Positions 41,858 to 53,350 are shown, counted from the first letter of the stretch. The stretch: 64,000 nt of DNA from Thermococcus siculi (GCF_002214505.1 NZ_CP015103.1:1965168-2029167); one strand, 5' to 3'. Notes: generated by a model from the letters alone, not told the origin. Numbers and translations are program-made.

Positions 41858-43603
41858 TCAAGCCTCCCCCATCTGGGACGTGTAGAGCCTGTAGAAGTGG
41901 CCCTTCCTAGCGAGCAGCTCCTCTGGAGGCCCTTCCTCCACTATCTTTCCGTTGTCAACTACCACGACCTTGTCGGCGAAGCGTGTTATCCCCAGACGGT
42001 GGGCTATTATGATGCTCGTCCTGCCTTCCATCAGCTTGAGCATGGCGTCCTGAACCAGCCTCTCCGTCTTGGGGTCAACGCTCGAGAGTGCCTCATCGAG
42101 GATGACTATATCCGGATCTTTAAGGAGAGCCCTCGCCAGTGAGATCAGCTGCCTCTCGCCGACGGAGAGCAGCTTCCCGGCCTCGCCTGCGGAGGTCTCG
42201 TATCCCTTCGGAAGGCGCATTATGAACTCGTGGACGCCGAGCTGCCTGCACACCCTGATTACGTCCTCCTCGCTGGCTTCGGGGTTCGCCATCAGGATGT
42301 TCTCCATTATCGTGCCCGGAAAGAGGTACGTCTCCTGGGGGACGTAGCCAACCTTCCTCCGCAGGCTCTTCCTGCTTATCTCCCTTCCGTCGATACCGTC
42401 GTAGAGGATTCTCCCTTCGGTTGGATCATAGAAGCGCATTATCAAATTGGCTATGGTGGTCTTTCCGGCTCCGGTCCTCCCGACCACCGCTATCTTTGAC
42501 GCCGGCGGAATGTGGAGGTTTATCCCCTTTAGGACCGGTCTTCCCCTCTCGTACTCGAACCAGACGTTATCAAACTTGATCTCCCCGCCGAGCTTATTGA
42601 AATGGATTCCCCTGTAGTCCTCAACGTTCTCGTCGTCAAGAACCTCGTATATCCTCTCAAGGGCGGCCAAAGCGGATTGAAGGCTGTCGTACATGCTCAC
42701 AACGTTGTTTATCGGCCCCCTAAACCTCTGGGCGTACTGGATGAAGGCGACGACCACACCAACGCTTACCGCTCCCTGATATGCAAGGTAGCCACCGTAG
42801 GCTATGACGAACACAACCGAGAGCAGGCTGGTTATGTTCATGAGCGGCCAGAAGAGGCCCATGTATACTGCCACGCGGAGGTAGGCTTTTATCGTGTCTC
42901 TGGATACCCTGGAAAACTCCCTCTCGACCTCCGCTTCCCTGCCGAATGCCCTTATGGTCTCAACCCCGGCAACGCTCTCCTCCACCACGCTGGATATCTT
43001 GGCTATCTTCTGCCTCGTCTCCCTGTAGGCCCTTCTCATCTTCCCGCCGAAGTAGTAAGCGACGAGAATCATCAGGGGAACGCTCGTGAGGGTAACGAGG
43101 GTAAGCCGGACGTCGAGGAGGAGCATCGCTACAATTATCCCGACAAGGCTCAGAAGGCTCCCAAGGCCCCCAAGAAGCCCGGAAACAAGGACATCGTTAA
43201 CGATGCCGGTGTCGTTGATGATCCTCGACACGAGGTCGCCCGTTGACTGGTTCTTGAAGAAGGCGAGACTTGAGCGGAGAACCTTCTCGTGTAGCCTCGC
43301 CCTCAGGTCGCGAAGCACCTTCTGGCCGAAGACCTCGATGTAGAACGTCTGGAGAGTGGCGAAGAACCACTGGGCGATGAGGGCACAGAGGTAGAGGAGG
43401 GCGATGACCCAGAAGCGGTCGTAGTTCCCCGGGACGATGTAGCGGTCGATCGCCACGCTCAGGATGTAGGGCGGGGCGAGAACCGCCAGGGCGGAGCCGA
43501 TTATGCTGAGGATGACTATCACAAGGGTTCTCCTGTGGGAGAGGGCCTCGCCTATAAACCTTTTGAGGAGAGAGAGCGAGGATTTTGGCGCTTCACTGGC
43601 CAT
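41858..43603 (-). CDS. ABC exporter half-transporter, subunit with degenerate signature
   Basis: A 581-residue protein with an N-terminal six-helix transmembrane domain and a C-terminal ATPase. Motifs: Walker A GRTGAGKTT, Q-loop VGYVPQETYLF, signature LSVGERQLIS (the LSGGQ motif is altered), Walker B DIVILDEALSSVD with the catalytic Glu, H-loop IIAHRLG. Together with the following subunit it makes a heterodimeric exporter, probably of lipids or drugs. ATG 43603 overlaps the other gene's end by 11 nt, which indicates coupling. Confidence 0.92.
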   Translation of the reverse strand: MASEAPKSSLSLLKRFIGEALSHRRTLVIVILSIIGSALAVLAPPYILSVAIDRYIVPGNYDRFWVIALLYLCALIAQWFFATLQTFYIEVFGQKVLRDLRARLHEKVLRSSLAFFKNQSTGDLVSRIINDTGIVNDVLVSGLLGGLGSLLSLVGIIVAMLLLDVRLTLVTLTSVPLMILVAYYFGGKMRRAYRETRQKIAKISSVVEESVAGVETIRAFGREAEVEREFSRVSRDTIKAYLRVAVYMGLFWPLMNITSLLSVVFVIAYGGYLAYQGAVSVGVVVAFIQYAQRFRGPINNVVSMYDSLQSALAALERIYEVLDDENVEDYRGIHFNKLGGEIKFDNVWFEYERGRPVLKGINLHIPPASKIAVVGRTGAGKTTIANLIMRFYDPTEGRILYDGIDGREISRKSLRRKVGYVPQETYLFPGTIMENILMANPEASEEDVIRVCRQLGVHEFIMRLPKGYETSAGEAGKLLSVGERQLISLARALLKDPDIVILDEALSSVDPKTERLVQDAMLKLMEGRTSIIIAHRLGITRFADKVVVVDNGKIVEEGPPEELLARKGHFYRLYTSQMGEA

Positions 43604-45332
43604 TCCAGCCACCCCCGCCAAGCATCTCGCTGAAGAACCCTCCCTTCCCCGCCAGTTCCTCGGGCCTTCCGTCCTCGACTACCCTTCCATCACTCATCAC
43701 GATGACCCTGTCGGTAAGTTTGGCCATCGAGAGCCTCTGGGAGACTATCACCGCGGTTTTGCCCTCGAGGATCTCCTCCAGGTCTTCGACCAGCTTCCTC
43801 TCAGTCTCGGCGTCGAGGTTGGAAACAGGGTCATCGAGGAGTATTATCTTCGGCTCGAGGAGAAGGGCTCTCGCCAGGGCTATCCTCTGCCTCTGGCCGC
43901 CGGAGAGCGTCACCCCCTTCTCCCCAACGACCGTGTCGTAGCCATCGGGAAGCAAGGCGATGAAGTCGTGGATTTTCGCTATCTTCGCCGCCCTGATTAT
44001 CTCCTCCATGCTCGCGTCGGGCTTGGCCAGGGCAATGTTCTCTCCCAGGCTCCGGTTGAAGATGAATGGTTCCTGAGGAACGTAGGCGACGATTTTCCGG
44101 AGGTTTGAGGTCTTTACCTTCCTAACGTCGATTCCATCAATCAGGACCTCCCCCTCCTCTGGCTCGTAGAAGCGCGCTATGAGCTTCAGCAGGGTGCTCT
44201 TCCCGGAACCCGGCGGGCCGGTTATGAGTACCCTTTCACCCGGCAGGATTTTCAGGTTCAGCCCCCTGAGAACGGTCTTTCCGGTGTGGTAGGTGAGGTA
44301 AACGTCCCTAAACTCTATCTCACCCCTTGGATTCGTCAGCTCAACCGCATCGGGCGGGTCGACCTCGGCAGGAGCGGAATCGATAACGTCGAAGAGCCTT
44401 GATGCCGCCGCCAGGCTCCTCTGGATGTCGCCTATCGTGAAGCCGAGCGCCCTTAGCGGCCACGTCATCGTGAGCATGTAGGTGAGAAAGGCAGTCAGCT
44501 CGCCAACCGTCAGGTTGCCGACCATTATCGCCCTCCCGCCGTAGTAGAGCATGGCACTCATCGCTACCCCCATTATGAGGAAGGGGGCGTTGCCGTAGAG
44601 GGCGGTAATCTTCGTGGCCTCAACGTTCAGGCCGTACAATTTTTCGTTCTCTCCCTCGAACTTCCCCTGGAGGCTCTCCTCCACGGAGAGGGCCTTTATC
44701 GTTTTCACGCCGGCTATGCTGCCGGTTGAGATCGAGGCTATAACGCCCGTCTGGTGCCTCACCTCGTCGTAGATCGGCCTCACTTTCCTCGCGTAGGTCG
44801 TGTTTAAGGCGACCACGATGGCTATCGTGAGGAGGGCCACTACGGTCAGGGTTCCGCTCATCCGCGCCATGTAGTAGAGGGAGACGATGATAAGGAAGAC
44901 GGAGTAGACGAACATCCTCACGCGGAAGGAGAGAAAGCGCGTTATCCTCTCCGTGTCGTTGGTTATCCTGCTTATGAGCTGGCCGGAGTAGGTCCTGTCG
45001 AAGAACTCCATCCGGTGCCTCTGGATTGCCCCGAAGGCGTCCATGCGGAGGTAATAGACTGCATGTTGGGCCGCCTTGACGAGGAGATACCGCCCGCTGA
45101 AGCTGAAGGCCCCATTGAGTACCGCCACGAGGAGAATTAAGACAGCGTAGTAGACCGCCACTCTGTAATCGCCGGTTGTTATGCCCCCGTCTATGGCCTC
45201 CCTTATGAGGACGGGGATTATACCGCTGGTGTAGGACATGAGCAGTACTAAAGCCAATCCCGCAACGAAGTGGGGCTTGTACTCCCTCAGGTATCCCAGC
45301 AGCCGGATAAGTTGCTTCAGTGAGTCGGCCAT
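43593..45332 (-). CDS. ABC exporter half-transporter, subunit with canonical signature
   Basis: A 579-residue partner of the subunit at 41858-43603. It has six transmembrane helices (GLALVLLMSYTSGIIPVLI and others) and an ATPase with Walker A GPPGSGKST, signature LSGGQRQRIALARALL, Walker B KIILLDDPVSNLD. Here the usual catalytic Glu is Asp, so the site it forms is likely degenerate, and the active site is the one built from the other subunit's Walker motifs. TATA-like AAATATTTATAG at about 45359-45370 predicts a very short leader. Confidence 0.93.
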   Translation of the reverse strand: MADSLKQLIRLLGYLREYKPHFVAGLALVLLMSYTSGIIPVLIREAIDGGITTGDYRVAVYYAVLILLVAVLNGAFSFSGRYLLVKAAQHAVYYLRMDAFGAIQRHRMEFFDRTYSGQLISRITNDTERITRFLSFRVRMFVYSVFLIIVSLYYMARMSGTLTVVALLTIAIVVALNTTYARKVRPIYDEVRHQTGVIASISTGSIAGVKTIKALSVEESLQGKFEGENEKLYGLNVEATKITALYGNAPFLIMGVAMSAMLYYGGRAIMVGNLTVGELTAFLTYMLTMTWPLRALGFTIGDIQRSLAAASRLFDVIDSAPAEVDPPDAVELTNPRGEIEFRDVYLTYHTGKTVLRGLNLKILPGERVLITGPPGSGKSTLLKLIARFYEPEEGEVLIDGIDVRKVKTSNLRKIVAYVPQEPFIFNRSLGENIALAKPDASMEEIIRAAKIAKIHDFIALLPDGYDTVVGEKGVTLSGGQRQRIALARALLLEPKIILLDDPVSNLDAETERKLVEDLEEILEGKTAVIVSQRLSMAKLTDRVIVMSDGRVVEDGRPEELAGKGGFFSEMLGGGGWNGQ

Positions 45333-45575
45333 GGCGAGGAAACCTTACGTCCGCTACTATAAATATTTGCCGGTTAAGACGTTCATCTAATAGAGTCCTC
45401 AGCACGCCCACGGCTTGAGCATCGGCGCATGTGCTATCAAAAATCGTGTGAAGGCCACCATGCGCCTATAAAGACCGATAACCTTCCAGTTGCCGATTCA
45501 GAGGTACGTCTCAACGAGAAAGACGGAAAGAGAACAAAGCCCCCGGAACCGGTTTTTCTCTTCATTCCCGCCACT

Positions 45576-46148
45576 TCAGAACTCCGGGATCCTTATCGGC
45601 GCCTGCAGCTCCTTTTCGTTCTTTTCAAGGTTGGTCGCGAGCATCTTTATTCTCTCGCAGCCCTTTATCTCCCTGATGAACTCCGCGACGCTCTTGGGCA
45701 CCAGCTCCTCCCAGGGCTGCCCCTCGATCATGCGCTTTCTTATCTCGGTCGCCGAGAGGATGTCCTTCCTGAACATCGGCTGGACGATGACCTCGTAACC
45801 CTTCTCGCGGAAGAGCTGGGCAACGAGGGAGTTTCCGGTGAAGACGACGTCGAAGCGCGGAACCATGCTCACCACGTAGGTCGCCCAGATGGCGTTGAAG
45901 TTTATGTCCGGGAGCGGGATGAGGTAGTATCTCTTTTCAGTTAGTCCCGCCTCCTCGAGCGCCCTTATGAGCATCTCCATCCTCTCGCTTGTCGTGAAGG
46001 GGTTCTTGAGCGTGTGACTGGCCTGAGCACTTCCGATTCCAATTATAACCTCATCAACCTGGGAAAAGACAAATTCAAGGGCCTTCACGTGCCCGTTGTG
46101 GACGGGCTGAAACCTGCCGACGAAGAGACCGCGTTTGATTTTGGTCAT
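45576..46148 (-). CDS. nadM: Nicotinamide-nucleotide adenylyltransferase NadM
   Basis: Joins NMN (or nicotinate mononucleotide) and ATP to NAD+ (or its precursor). The 190-residue protein carries the nucleotidyltransferase motifs GRFQPVHNGH near residue 11 and the C-terminal LSATEIRKRMIEG (ISSTxxR-like), as archaeal NadM enzymes do, and is slightly longer than average because of a charged tail (KNEKELQAPIRIPEF). Its ATG is preceded by GGAGGTAGGG and two copies of a TATA-containing 19-nt repeat. Confidence 0.95.
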   Translation of the reverse strand: MTKIKRGLFVGRFQPVHNGHVKALEFVFSQVDEVIIGIGSAQASHTLKNPFTTSERMEMLIRALEEAGLTEKRYYLIPLPDINFNAIWATYVVSMVPRFDVVFTGNSLVAQLFREKGYEVIVQPMFRKDILSATEIRKRMIEGQPWEELVPKSVAEFIREIKGCERIKMLATNLEKNEKELQAPIRIPEF

Positions 46149-46159
46149 GACCCTACCTC

Positions 46160-48615
<2,456 letters not shown>

Positions 48616-48619
<4 letters not shown>

Positions 48620-49149
48620 TAACGATCCTTCGTCTCGGACACAGGCCCGAGAGGGACAAGAGGATTACGACGCATGTCGCGTTAACGGCAAGGGCCTTCG
48701 GGGCGGATAAAATCATTATAGCCGCCGAGGAGGACGAGCACGTTAAAGAGAGCGTCGAGGACGTTGTGAGGAGATGGGGCGGACCCTTCGAGATAACCTT
48801 CGACCCCAGCTGGAAGAGGCTCATGAGGGAGTGGAAGGCAAGCGGTGGGGTGATAGCCCACCTGACGATGTACGGAATCCACATAGACGACGCCCTGCCC
48901 CATATACGAGAGGAGCTCCTGTCAGGGAAAGACGTGATGGTCGTCGTCGGGGCGGAGAAGGTTCCGAGGGAAGTCTACGAGATGGCTGACTACAACGTCG
49001 CCGTTGGCAATCAGCCCCACAGTGAGGTCGCCGCGTTGGCGGTCTTCCTCGACAGGCTGCTTGACGGGGAGGGCCTCAGAAAAGAATTCCAGAACGCAAA
49101 GCTCAAAATAATCCCGCAGGAGAGGGGGAAGAGGGTAATCGAGCTATAG
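48616..49149 (+). CDS. trm56: tRNA (cytidine(56)-2'-O)-methyltransferase aTrm56
   Basis: SPOUT-fold enzyme that methylates the ribose of C56 in the T-loop of archaeal tRNAs. The 177-residue protein shows the N-terminal [19 protein letters not shown]. The knot region follows ([40 protein letters not shown]) with the SAM-binding loop. Its ATG overlaps the stop of the lipoprotein gene (ATGA). Confidence 0.94.
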
Positions 49150-49161
49150 CCGGTGGTCGGG

Positions 49162-49725
49162 ATGGTGCTCAACAGATACCGCGAGAACGTTAAGGGCTAC
49201 CTTGAGGCCATAGTGAGGCCGCTGGCGAGGGCGGGCGTTACTCCGAACACGATAACTATCATAGGCCTGATCATAAGCCTCGCCGGGGCTTACCTGTTTT
49301 ACCTCGGCGAGCAGTTCTGGGCGGCCCTGGTTCTCCTCATCGGCTCGCTGATAGATGCCCTCGACGGGACGCTCGCCAGAATGACGGGGAAGGTCAGCCG
49401 CTTCGGAGCCTTCCTCGATTCCACCTTCGACAGGATAAGCGACGGTGCCGTGCTCTTCGGCATAGCCGCGGGCGGTTTGGTGGACTGGAGGGTTGCTTTC
49501 GTCACGTTCATGGGTGCCTATCTCGTCAGCTACGAGCGCTGCCGGGCGGAGCTAGCAGGCTCCGGAAAGCTCGCCGTTGGAATAGCCGAGAGGGCCGAGA
49601 GGCTGCTCATCCTCATAGCCTTCGCCCTGTTCGGATACGTGGAGTACGGCGTCTACCTCGTTGGAGTCCTCGCGTGGATAACCGTGCTCCAGCGCATGTG
49701 GGCCGCCCACCAGAGGCTCAAATGA
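49162..49725 (+). CDS. CDP-alcohol phosphatidyltransferase, archaetidylinositol-phosphate synthase type
   Basis: A 187-residue membrane enzyme with about six helices. The signature DG-x2-AR-x8-G-x3-D-x3-D is complete (DALDGTLARMTGKVSRFG, AFLDSTFD). In archaea this type joins CDP-archaeol to inositol-phosphate, glycerol phosphate or serine; the archaetidylinositol phosphate type is the best guess. ATG 49162 follows CGGTGGTCGGG. Fourth position in the lipoprotein-trm56 unit, 12 nt after trm56. Confidence 0.88.
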   Translation: MVLNRYRENVKGYLEAIVRPLARAGVTPNTITIIGLIISLAGAYLFYLGEQFWAALVLLIGSLIDALDGTLARMTGKVSRFGAFLDSTFDRISDGAVLFGIAAGGLVDWRVAFVTFMGAYLVSYERCRAELAGSGKLAVGIAERAERLLILIAFALFGYVEYGVYLVGVLAWITVLQRMWAAHQRLK

Positions 49726-49800
49726 AGAAAAGGGGAATGACGAGAATTTCGCTAGGCGAGCCGTTACTCGGCGATGAAGAACCCTGCCGTTGCCGACCCC

Positions 49801-50511
49801 TCATTCCTCCATCAGTCCCTTCGCTATCTCCACGACATCGGAGAGCCTCGATACAACGAAGTCGCAGTTGCCCCAAAGCTCGCGCTTTTTGCCTTCTGGA
49901 TCGAGGAGGACGCTCGCCATTCCAACGTTTTTGGCCCCAACGCAGTCCTTTGAAGGATTGTCGCCGACGTAGATGGCCTCCTCCGGTTTAAGGCCGGCTC
50001 TCTCAAGGGCCATGAGGAAAGGCCTCTCGTGGGGCTTGTAATAGCCGGCGTCCTCGCTGGTCGTTACGCTGTCAAAGAGGTCGTATATCCCCAGCGCCTT
50101 CAGGTGTGCCTCTATGTAGTCGTTGTCCGAGTCGGTGATGATTCCAACGTGTAGGCCGAGGTCCTTGAGGGTTCTTATCGTCTCGAGGGCATCGGGAAAG
50201 AGCCTCCCATACCTCTCGTGCATCGCTACGCTTATTTCCCAGAAGTCATCGGGGACTTCAAAGTTGTACCTCTCAGCGACCCTCCTCATGGCCTCGGTGT
50301 CAACGTCCCTGATTCTGACGTAGGGCTTCCCGGCAAGCTCCTTGAAGAGCGCCGAACTTTCGGCCTCGTACTCCTCCCAGAGCTTTATGTGATCCAGATC
50401 CTCCCTTCCGGCCCTTTTGAGAACCTCCTTCACGATGTTCTGGTGCGTGACGTTCTCGCCGGCCTTGGTTATCAGCGTGCCGACGAAGTCGAAGAATACA
50501 GCCTTCAGCAT
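49801..50511 (-). CDS. HAD-superfamily hydrolase
   Basis: A 236-residue phosphatase-like protein. Motif I is FFDFVGTL (DxxxT type: D-F-V-G-T), motif II GIITDSDND, motif III Lys in YYKPHERPF, and motif IV YVGDNPSKDCVGAKN. The helical cap between motif I and II suits small phosphorylated metabolites. ATG 50511 follows CGGTGGTGG; the reading frame is open from 50562. TATA-like GTTTTAATC is near 50540. Substrate unknown. Confidence 0.88.
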   Translation of the reverse strand: MLKAVFFDFVGTLITKAGENVTHQNIVKEVLKRAGREDLDHIKLWEEYEAESSALFKELAGKPYVRIRDVDTEAMRRVAERYNFEVPDDFWEISVAMHERYGRLFPDALETIRTLKDLGLHVGIITDSDNDYIEAHLKALGIYDLFDSVTTSEDAGYYKPHERPFLMALERAGLKPEEAIYVGDNPSKDCVGAKNVGMASVLLDPEGKKRELWGNCDFVVSRLSDVVEIAKGLMEE

Positions 50512-50668
50512 CTCCACCACCGGAACTGGTTGGGGGAAGCGATTAAAACACTTCTCCAGCACAATGACAACACTGGGTCAAAACTTCTTCGGAAATTCGC
50601 CAGTTTGATAGAAAAAGTTTGGAAAAGCTTTTATCCTTCCGCGAAGCCTCAGAAGCGAAGGGAAGGGG

Positions 50669-50947
50669 GTGAGGAAAATCGAGGCAATACTCCTCGTCTG
50701 GGGTGTAAGGGACGAGGTTCTGGAGAAGCTCCCCGTTGAAGGATACTGGCTCTACGGGGAGTACGACTTCATAGCGAAGGTGGACTTCCGCGACGAGTTC
50801 GAGATGGAGGAGTTCTCAAAGCTCCTGAGAAAGGTGATAAACGGCGGAACTTTCAAGCTCATGCCCGTTACCCTCTCCGCGGTTAAGGAAGGGGAAGGGG
50901 CAGAATCGGCGGCAGTGCTTGAGCATATCAAAGTTTCGGCCCCATGA
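50669..50947 (+). CDS. Stand-alone Lrp/AsnC effector-domain (RAM) protein
   Basis: A 92-residue alpha/beta protein that looks like the ligand-binding part of Lrp/AsnC regulators without a DNA-binding domain: EAILLVWGVRDEVLEKLPVE, then GYWLYGEYDFIAKVDFRDEF and EFSKLLRKVINGGTFKLMPV. Such stand-alone RAM proteins can bind amino acids or modulate partners. GTG 50669 is preceded by GAAGGGGGTG, and TATA-like AAAAGCTTTTATCC lies at about 50625-50638. Its last 20 nt overlap the convergent ASCH gene. Confidence 0.65.
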   Translation: MRKIEAILLVWGVRDEVLEKLPVEGYWLYGEYDFIAKVDFRDEFEMEEFSKLLRKVINGGTFKLMPVTLSAVKEGEGAESAAVLEHIKVSAP

Positions 50948-51497
50948 GGCCCCTCCTTTTGAGTTCTTCGTAGGCCCTTCTCAATGCATCGCGTATGAGG
51001 TAGCGCTTGTTCATACCGCCGAGCCTGCGGGCGGCCTTCCTTAGGCTCCCGGATTTGAGGAACAGTTCTATAAGCTTTCTGTCCTCCTCGGAAAGGTCGA
51101 GGTGCTTGAGGGCCATCTCGGCTATTTCGATTGGGTTGTTGCCCTCGTATGCGTAGTCGGAACTCATGACGGGCCTATCAAAGCGCTCAACCAGGCGGAA
51201 GACTATCACATGGGCGGGGGAATCGTCGTTCACGTACTTGTAGTGGGTCTTGAGGGCGTTTATCAACTCCTCCCTGCTTGAAAAACCGTCCAGTACGGCA
51301 TCCTCGTCGGTCAGCTCTCCCACGGTTTTGCTCTCAACCCTCTCGATAACAGCCCTTCCGAGGGCGTAGCCGCCGGAGTGTATCAGAACCTCGTCGCCCT
51401 CTTCTAGGTTGGGCCTCCTGCCGAGCCTCACCGTTGCCCGCTTCCTTCCGCTCAGTATCGGCTCCGCGTATCTTCCATCGAACTCCAGGTGGCGCAT
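50928..51497 (-). CDS. ASCH-domain protein with C-terminal helical domain
   Basis: A 189-residue protein: an ASCH domain (about 1-100; LEFDGRYAEPILSGRKRATV, RRPNLEEGDEVLIHSGGYAL) and a helical C-terminal domain with a homeodomain-like flavour (LSEEDRKLIELFLKSGSLRK, AARRLGGMNKRYLIRDALRR). ASCH domains resemble PUA and bind RNA or modified bases; archaeal ones remain mostly uncharacterised. ATG 51497 follows AAGGTGAT. It lies downstream of another ASCH gene with a 5-nt gap, so they form a pair. Confidence 0.82.
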   Translation of the reverse strand: MRHLEFDGRYAEPILSGRKRATVRLGRRPNLEEGDEVLIHSGGYALGRAVIERVESKTVGELTDEDAVLDGFSSREELINALKTHYKYVNDDSPAHVIVFRLVERFDRPVMSSDYAYEGNNPIEIAEMALKHLDLSEEDRKLIELFLKSGSLRKAARRLGGMNKRYLIRDALRRAYEELKRRGLMGPKL

Positions 51498-51502
51498 GGC
51501 CA

Positions 51503-51844
51503 TCACCTTTTATCCTCGCCCACGAGCTTGAACCTTATCGCTATGACGCCGTAGCGGTTTTCCTTCCATTTAGGATAGAGGTTGTGGAACCTCTTTACGG
51601 CCCTCTCAAAGCTCGGCTCATCGGGGAAGATTTTCTTTATCGGCTCCTCGCGGAGGACCTGACGGAAGGTCTCGTACCTCTTAACTCCGGTCACAACGGC
51701 GGGGACCTCATCGTTGAAGAGTATCTTATCGCCGGGCTTTATGTTCTTGAGCTGGGGATAGGCAACGCGGACCTCTATCCTCTTCTCTCCCGACTTTATG
51801 TGGTCGAGGTACTCCTCACGAACCCTGAGTCTGTAAACTTTCAT
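51503..51844 (-). CDS. Single-domain ASCH protein
   Basis: A 113-residue ASCH-fold protein with the canonical motif [20 protein letters not shown], then [20 protein letters not shown]. The C terminus ([21 protein letters not shown]) closes the beta barrel. ASCH proteins from other organisms include RNA-binding and N4-acetylcytidine amidohydrolase activities; the type here is not determined. ATG 51844 follows GACGTGATGGCC-type sequence. It is upstream of the two-domain ASCH gene on the same strand. Confidence 0.85.
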   Translation of the reverse strand: MKVYRLRVREEYLDHIKSGEKRIEVRVAYPQLKNIKPGDKILFNDEVPAVVTGVKRYETFRQVLREEPIKKIFPDEPSFERAVKRFHNLYPKWKENRYGVIAIRFKLVGEDKR

Positions 51845-51932
51845 GGCCATCACGTCCCATTTCTCGCTCCGCTTAAAAGACTGATGGAAACTTTTAAATC
51901 CTTTAGCGCCGAAGTAAGTTCAGGTGTGAGAG

Positions 51933-52100
51933 ATGAGGAGAAATGCGCAGGGAGCGCTCGAGTACCTTTTCATGCTCGCGGCGGTGCTCGTGCTCGTACT
52001 CATGGCCGCCAGGGTGGTACTCAACGGTGTCAGGAACATGAACGAGGCAATAAATAACTACGTCGAACAGGTGAGGCAGGAGATACTTGAAGACCTCTGA
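51933..52100 (+). CDS. Mini-pilin with class III signal peptide
   Basis: A 55-residue protein whose start reads RRNAQGALEYLFMLAAVLVL, matching the archaeal class III signal peptide (Q-G-x-x-E-Y followed by a hydrophobic stretch), cleaved before Gln. The mature protein would have a 20-residue hydrophobic helix and a short charged tail (NMNEAINNYVEQVRQEILED), so about 50 residues, like the minimal pilins of methanogens and Thermococcales. It lies 9 nt upstream of a prepilin peptidase gene, which is its probable processing enzyme. GTGAGAG precedes the ATG, and a TATA-like CTTTTAAATCC lies at about 51890-51900. Confidence 0.85.
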   Translation: MRRNAQGALEYLFMLAAVLVLVLMAARVVLNGVRNMNEAINNYVEQVRQEILEDL

Positions 52101-52109
52101 GGTGGAATC

Positions 52110-53312
52110 ATGGAGTATTTCTCCCTGCTTCTGGGGCTGGTTATGGGAGTCGTTACTTCGTACACCGACCTTAAAACCGGGTTTATAGACGACATAAACG
52201 TTTTTCCAACGCTGGCCCTCATCGGAAAGCTACGCGGCTGGGAGGAGGAAAGCGAGGGGATCCTCGACAAAATCCCGATCCCTGCGGTCGAGGCCGGCAT
52301 ACTATACTACCTCTACCTTGGAGTTACCCAACACAACGCCATCCTGGCCGTTTCAGGTGTTGTCGGCTTCCTGCTGGGCCTCCTCCTGGGGCTGCTGCTC
52401 TACTACATAGGTGCCTGGGCAAGCGGGGACGCGCTCATCCTGGCGGCTTTCTCCGCCCTGCTGCCCTATCCGCCAGAAAGGGCAGTTCTCATCCCACCGT
52501 ACGCGGCTGGGTATCCCCTCTACCCCCTGACGATACTCCTGAACAGCCTCATAGCGATATTCCCGTTCATATTCCTCTACGCCTTCGGGGTGATACTCCT
52601 CCGGAGGCAGTTCGGGGAGCTAAGGCAGATATTCACCGATGGAGCCAGGCTCACCGCCGAGGTGGCGCTGTGGATAATGGCCGCCCTCGGCTTCAGGCTG
52701 GTGATATACGACCTGACGGGGATAGCGATAGTGGGAATATGGTCGTGGCTCTTCACCATCGTCGTACTGTACATCCTCGGGAAGTTCAGGAAAGCCGGCG
52801 ACGCCATAGGGCTGGTAGTGGTGGCGTACCTCCTCCACATGGACCCGGTTCCGATGGCGAGGGCGTTCCTGAAGCTTCTAGCTACGCTGTACCTCTTCAA
52901 GGTGTTCTTTTCCCTCGTGAAGTTCATGAGGACGGGTGTCCTGATGGAGGAAGTTCCAGTCGAGGAGCTGCGCGAGTGGGACATACTCGGAGAGACGGTT
53001 TTTGAAAAGGAAGGTAAGGTGTTGAGGGACAGGAGCGACCTCTTCACGAGGATAAAGAACGCCGTGGCATCGGCAGACCCCTCACTCATCAGACCCGACT
53101 ACGGGCGGGTTATAGCCTCACCCACCGCGGAGGGCCTGAAGAAGGAGCAGATAGAGGAACTCAAGCGCCTTGTTGAGGAAGGGAAACTCGAAAACAGCTT
53201 CCTGAGGAAGAAGTCGATGCCCTTCGCCCCGGCCCTCTTCCTCGGCTTCCTCATAAGCTACTTCTGGGGCGACATCTTCTGGTGGATTCAGCTCAAGATA
53301 GCGGGAACCTGA
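52110..53312 (+). CDS. A24-type prepilin peptidase (EppA/PibD-like)
   Basis: A 400-residue membrane aspartic peptidase. The two catalytic Asp are in TSYTDLKTGFIDD near residue 17 and GAWASGDALILAAF (variant of GxGD). At least ten hydrophobic segments and a central cytoplasmic-looking loop (VPVEELREWDILGETVFEKE, GKVLRDRSDLFTRI) match the archaeal EppA type that cleaves class III signal peptides. It follows the mini-pilin with GAGGTGG as ribosome binding site. Length exceeds PibD but fits EppA. Confidence 0.88.
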   Translation: MEYFSLLLGLVMGVVTSYTDLKTGFIDDINVFPTLALIGKLRGWEEESEGILDKIPIPAVEAGILYYLYLGVTQHNAILAVSGVVGFLLGLLLGLLLYYIGAWASGDALILAAFSALLPYPPERAVLIPPYAAGYPLYPLTILLNSLIAIFPFIFLYAFGVILLRRQFGELRQIFTDGARLTAEVALWIMAALGFRLVIYDLTGIAIVGIWSWLFTIVVLYILGKFRKAGDAIGLVVVAYLLHMDPVPMARAFLKLLATLYLFKVFFSLVKFMRTGVLMEEVPVEELREWDILGETVFEKEGKVLRDRSDLFTRIKNAVASADPSLIRPDYGRVIASPTAEGLKKEQIEELKRLVEEGKLENSFLRKKSMPFAPALFLGFLISYFWGDIFWWIQLKIAGT

Positions 53313-53318
53313 GGTTAG

Positions 53319-53328
53319 GTTTTTAATC
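53319..53328 (+). promoter_or_regulatory. Putative TATA box of the guide-RNA pair
   Basis: GTTTTTAATC follows the stop of the prepilin peptidase by 7 nt. Transcription starting 25 nt downstream (about 53350) coincides with the first base of the H/ACA stem at 53352. No other TATA-like element lies before the C/D part, so both RNAs would be made from this promoter. Confidence 0.6.
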
Positions 53329-53350
53329 TCTCAAGGGGAGAATCCACCGT

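Noticed and set aside
45333..45575. 243-nt gap between the ABC operon and nadM
   Set aside because: Searched by eye for tRNA, C/D or H/ACA boxes and small ORFs with a ribosome binding site. Apart from the TATA box of the ABC operon (about 45359-45370) nothing supported was seen.
50572..50612. Inverted repeat ACTGG...CCAGT upstream of the Lrp-like gene
   Set aside because: The arms are only 5 nt with a long loop, so it is likely chance.
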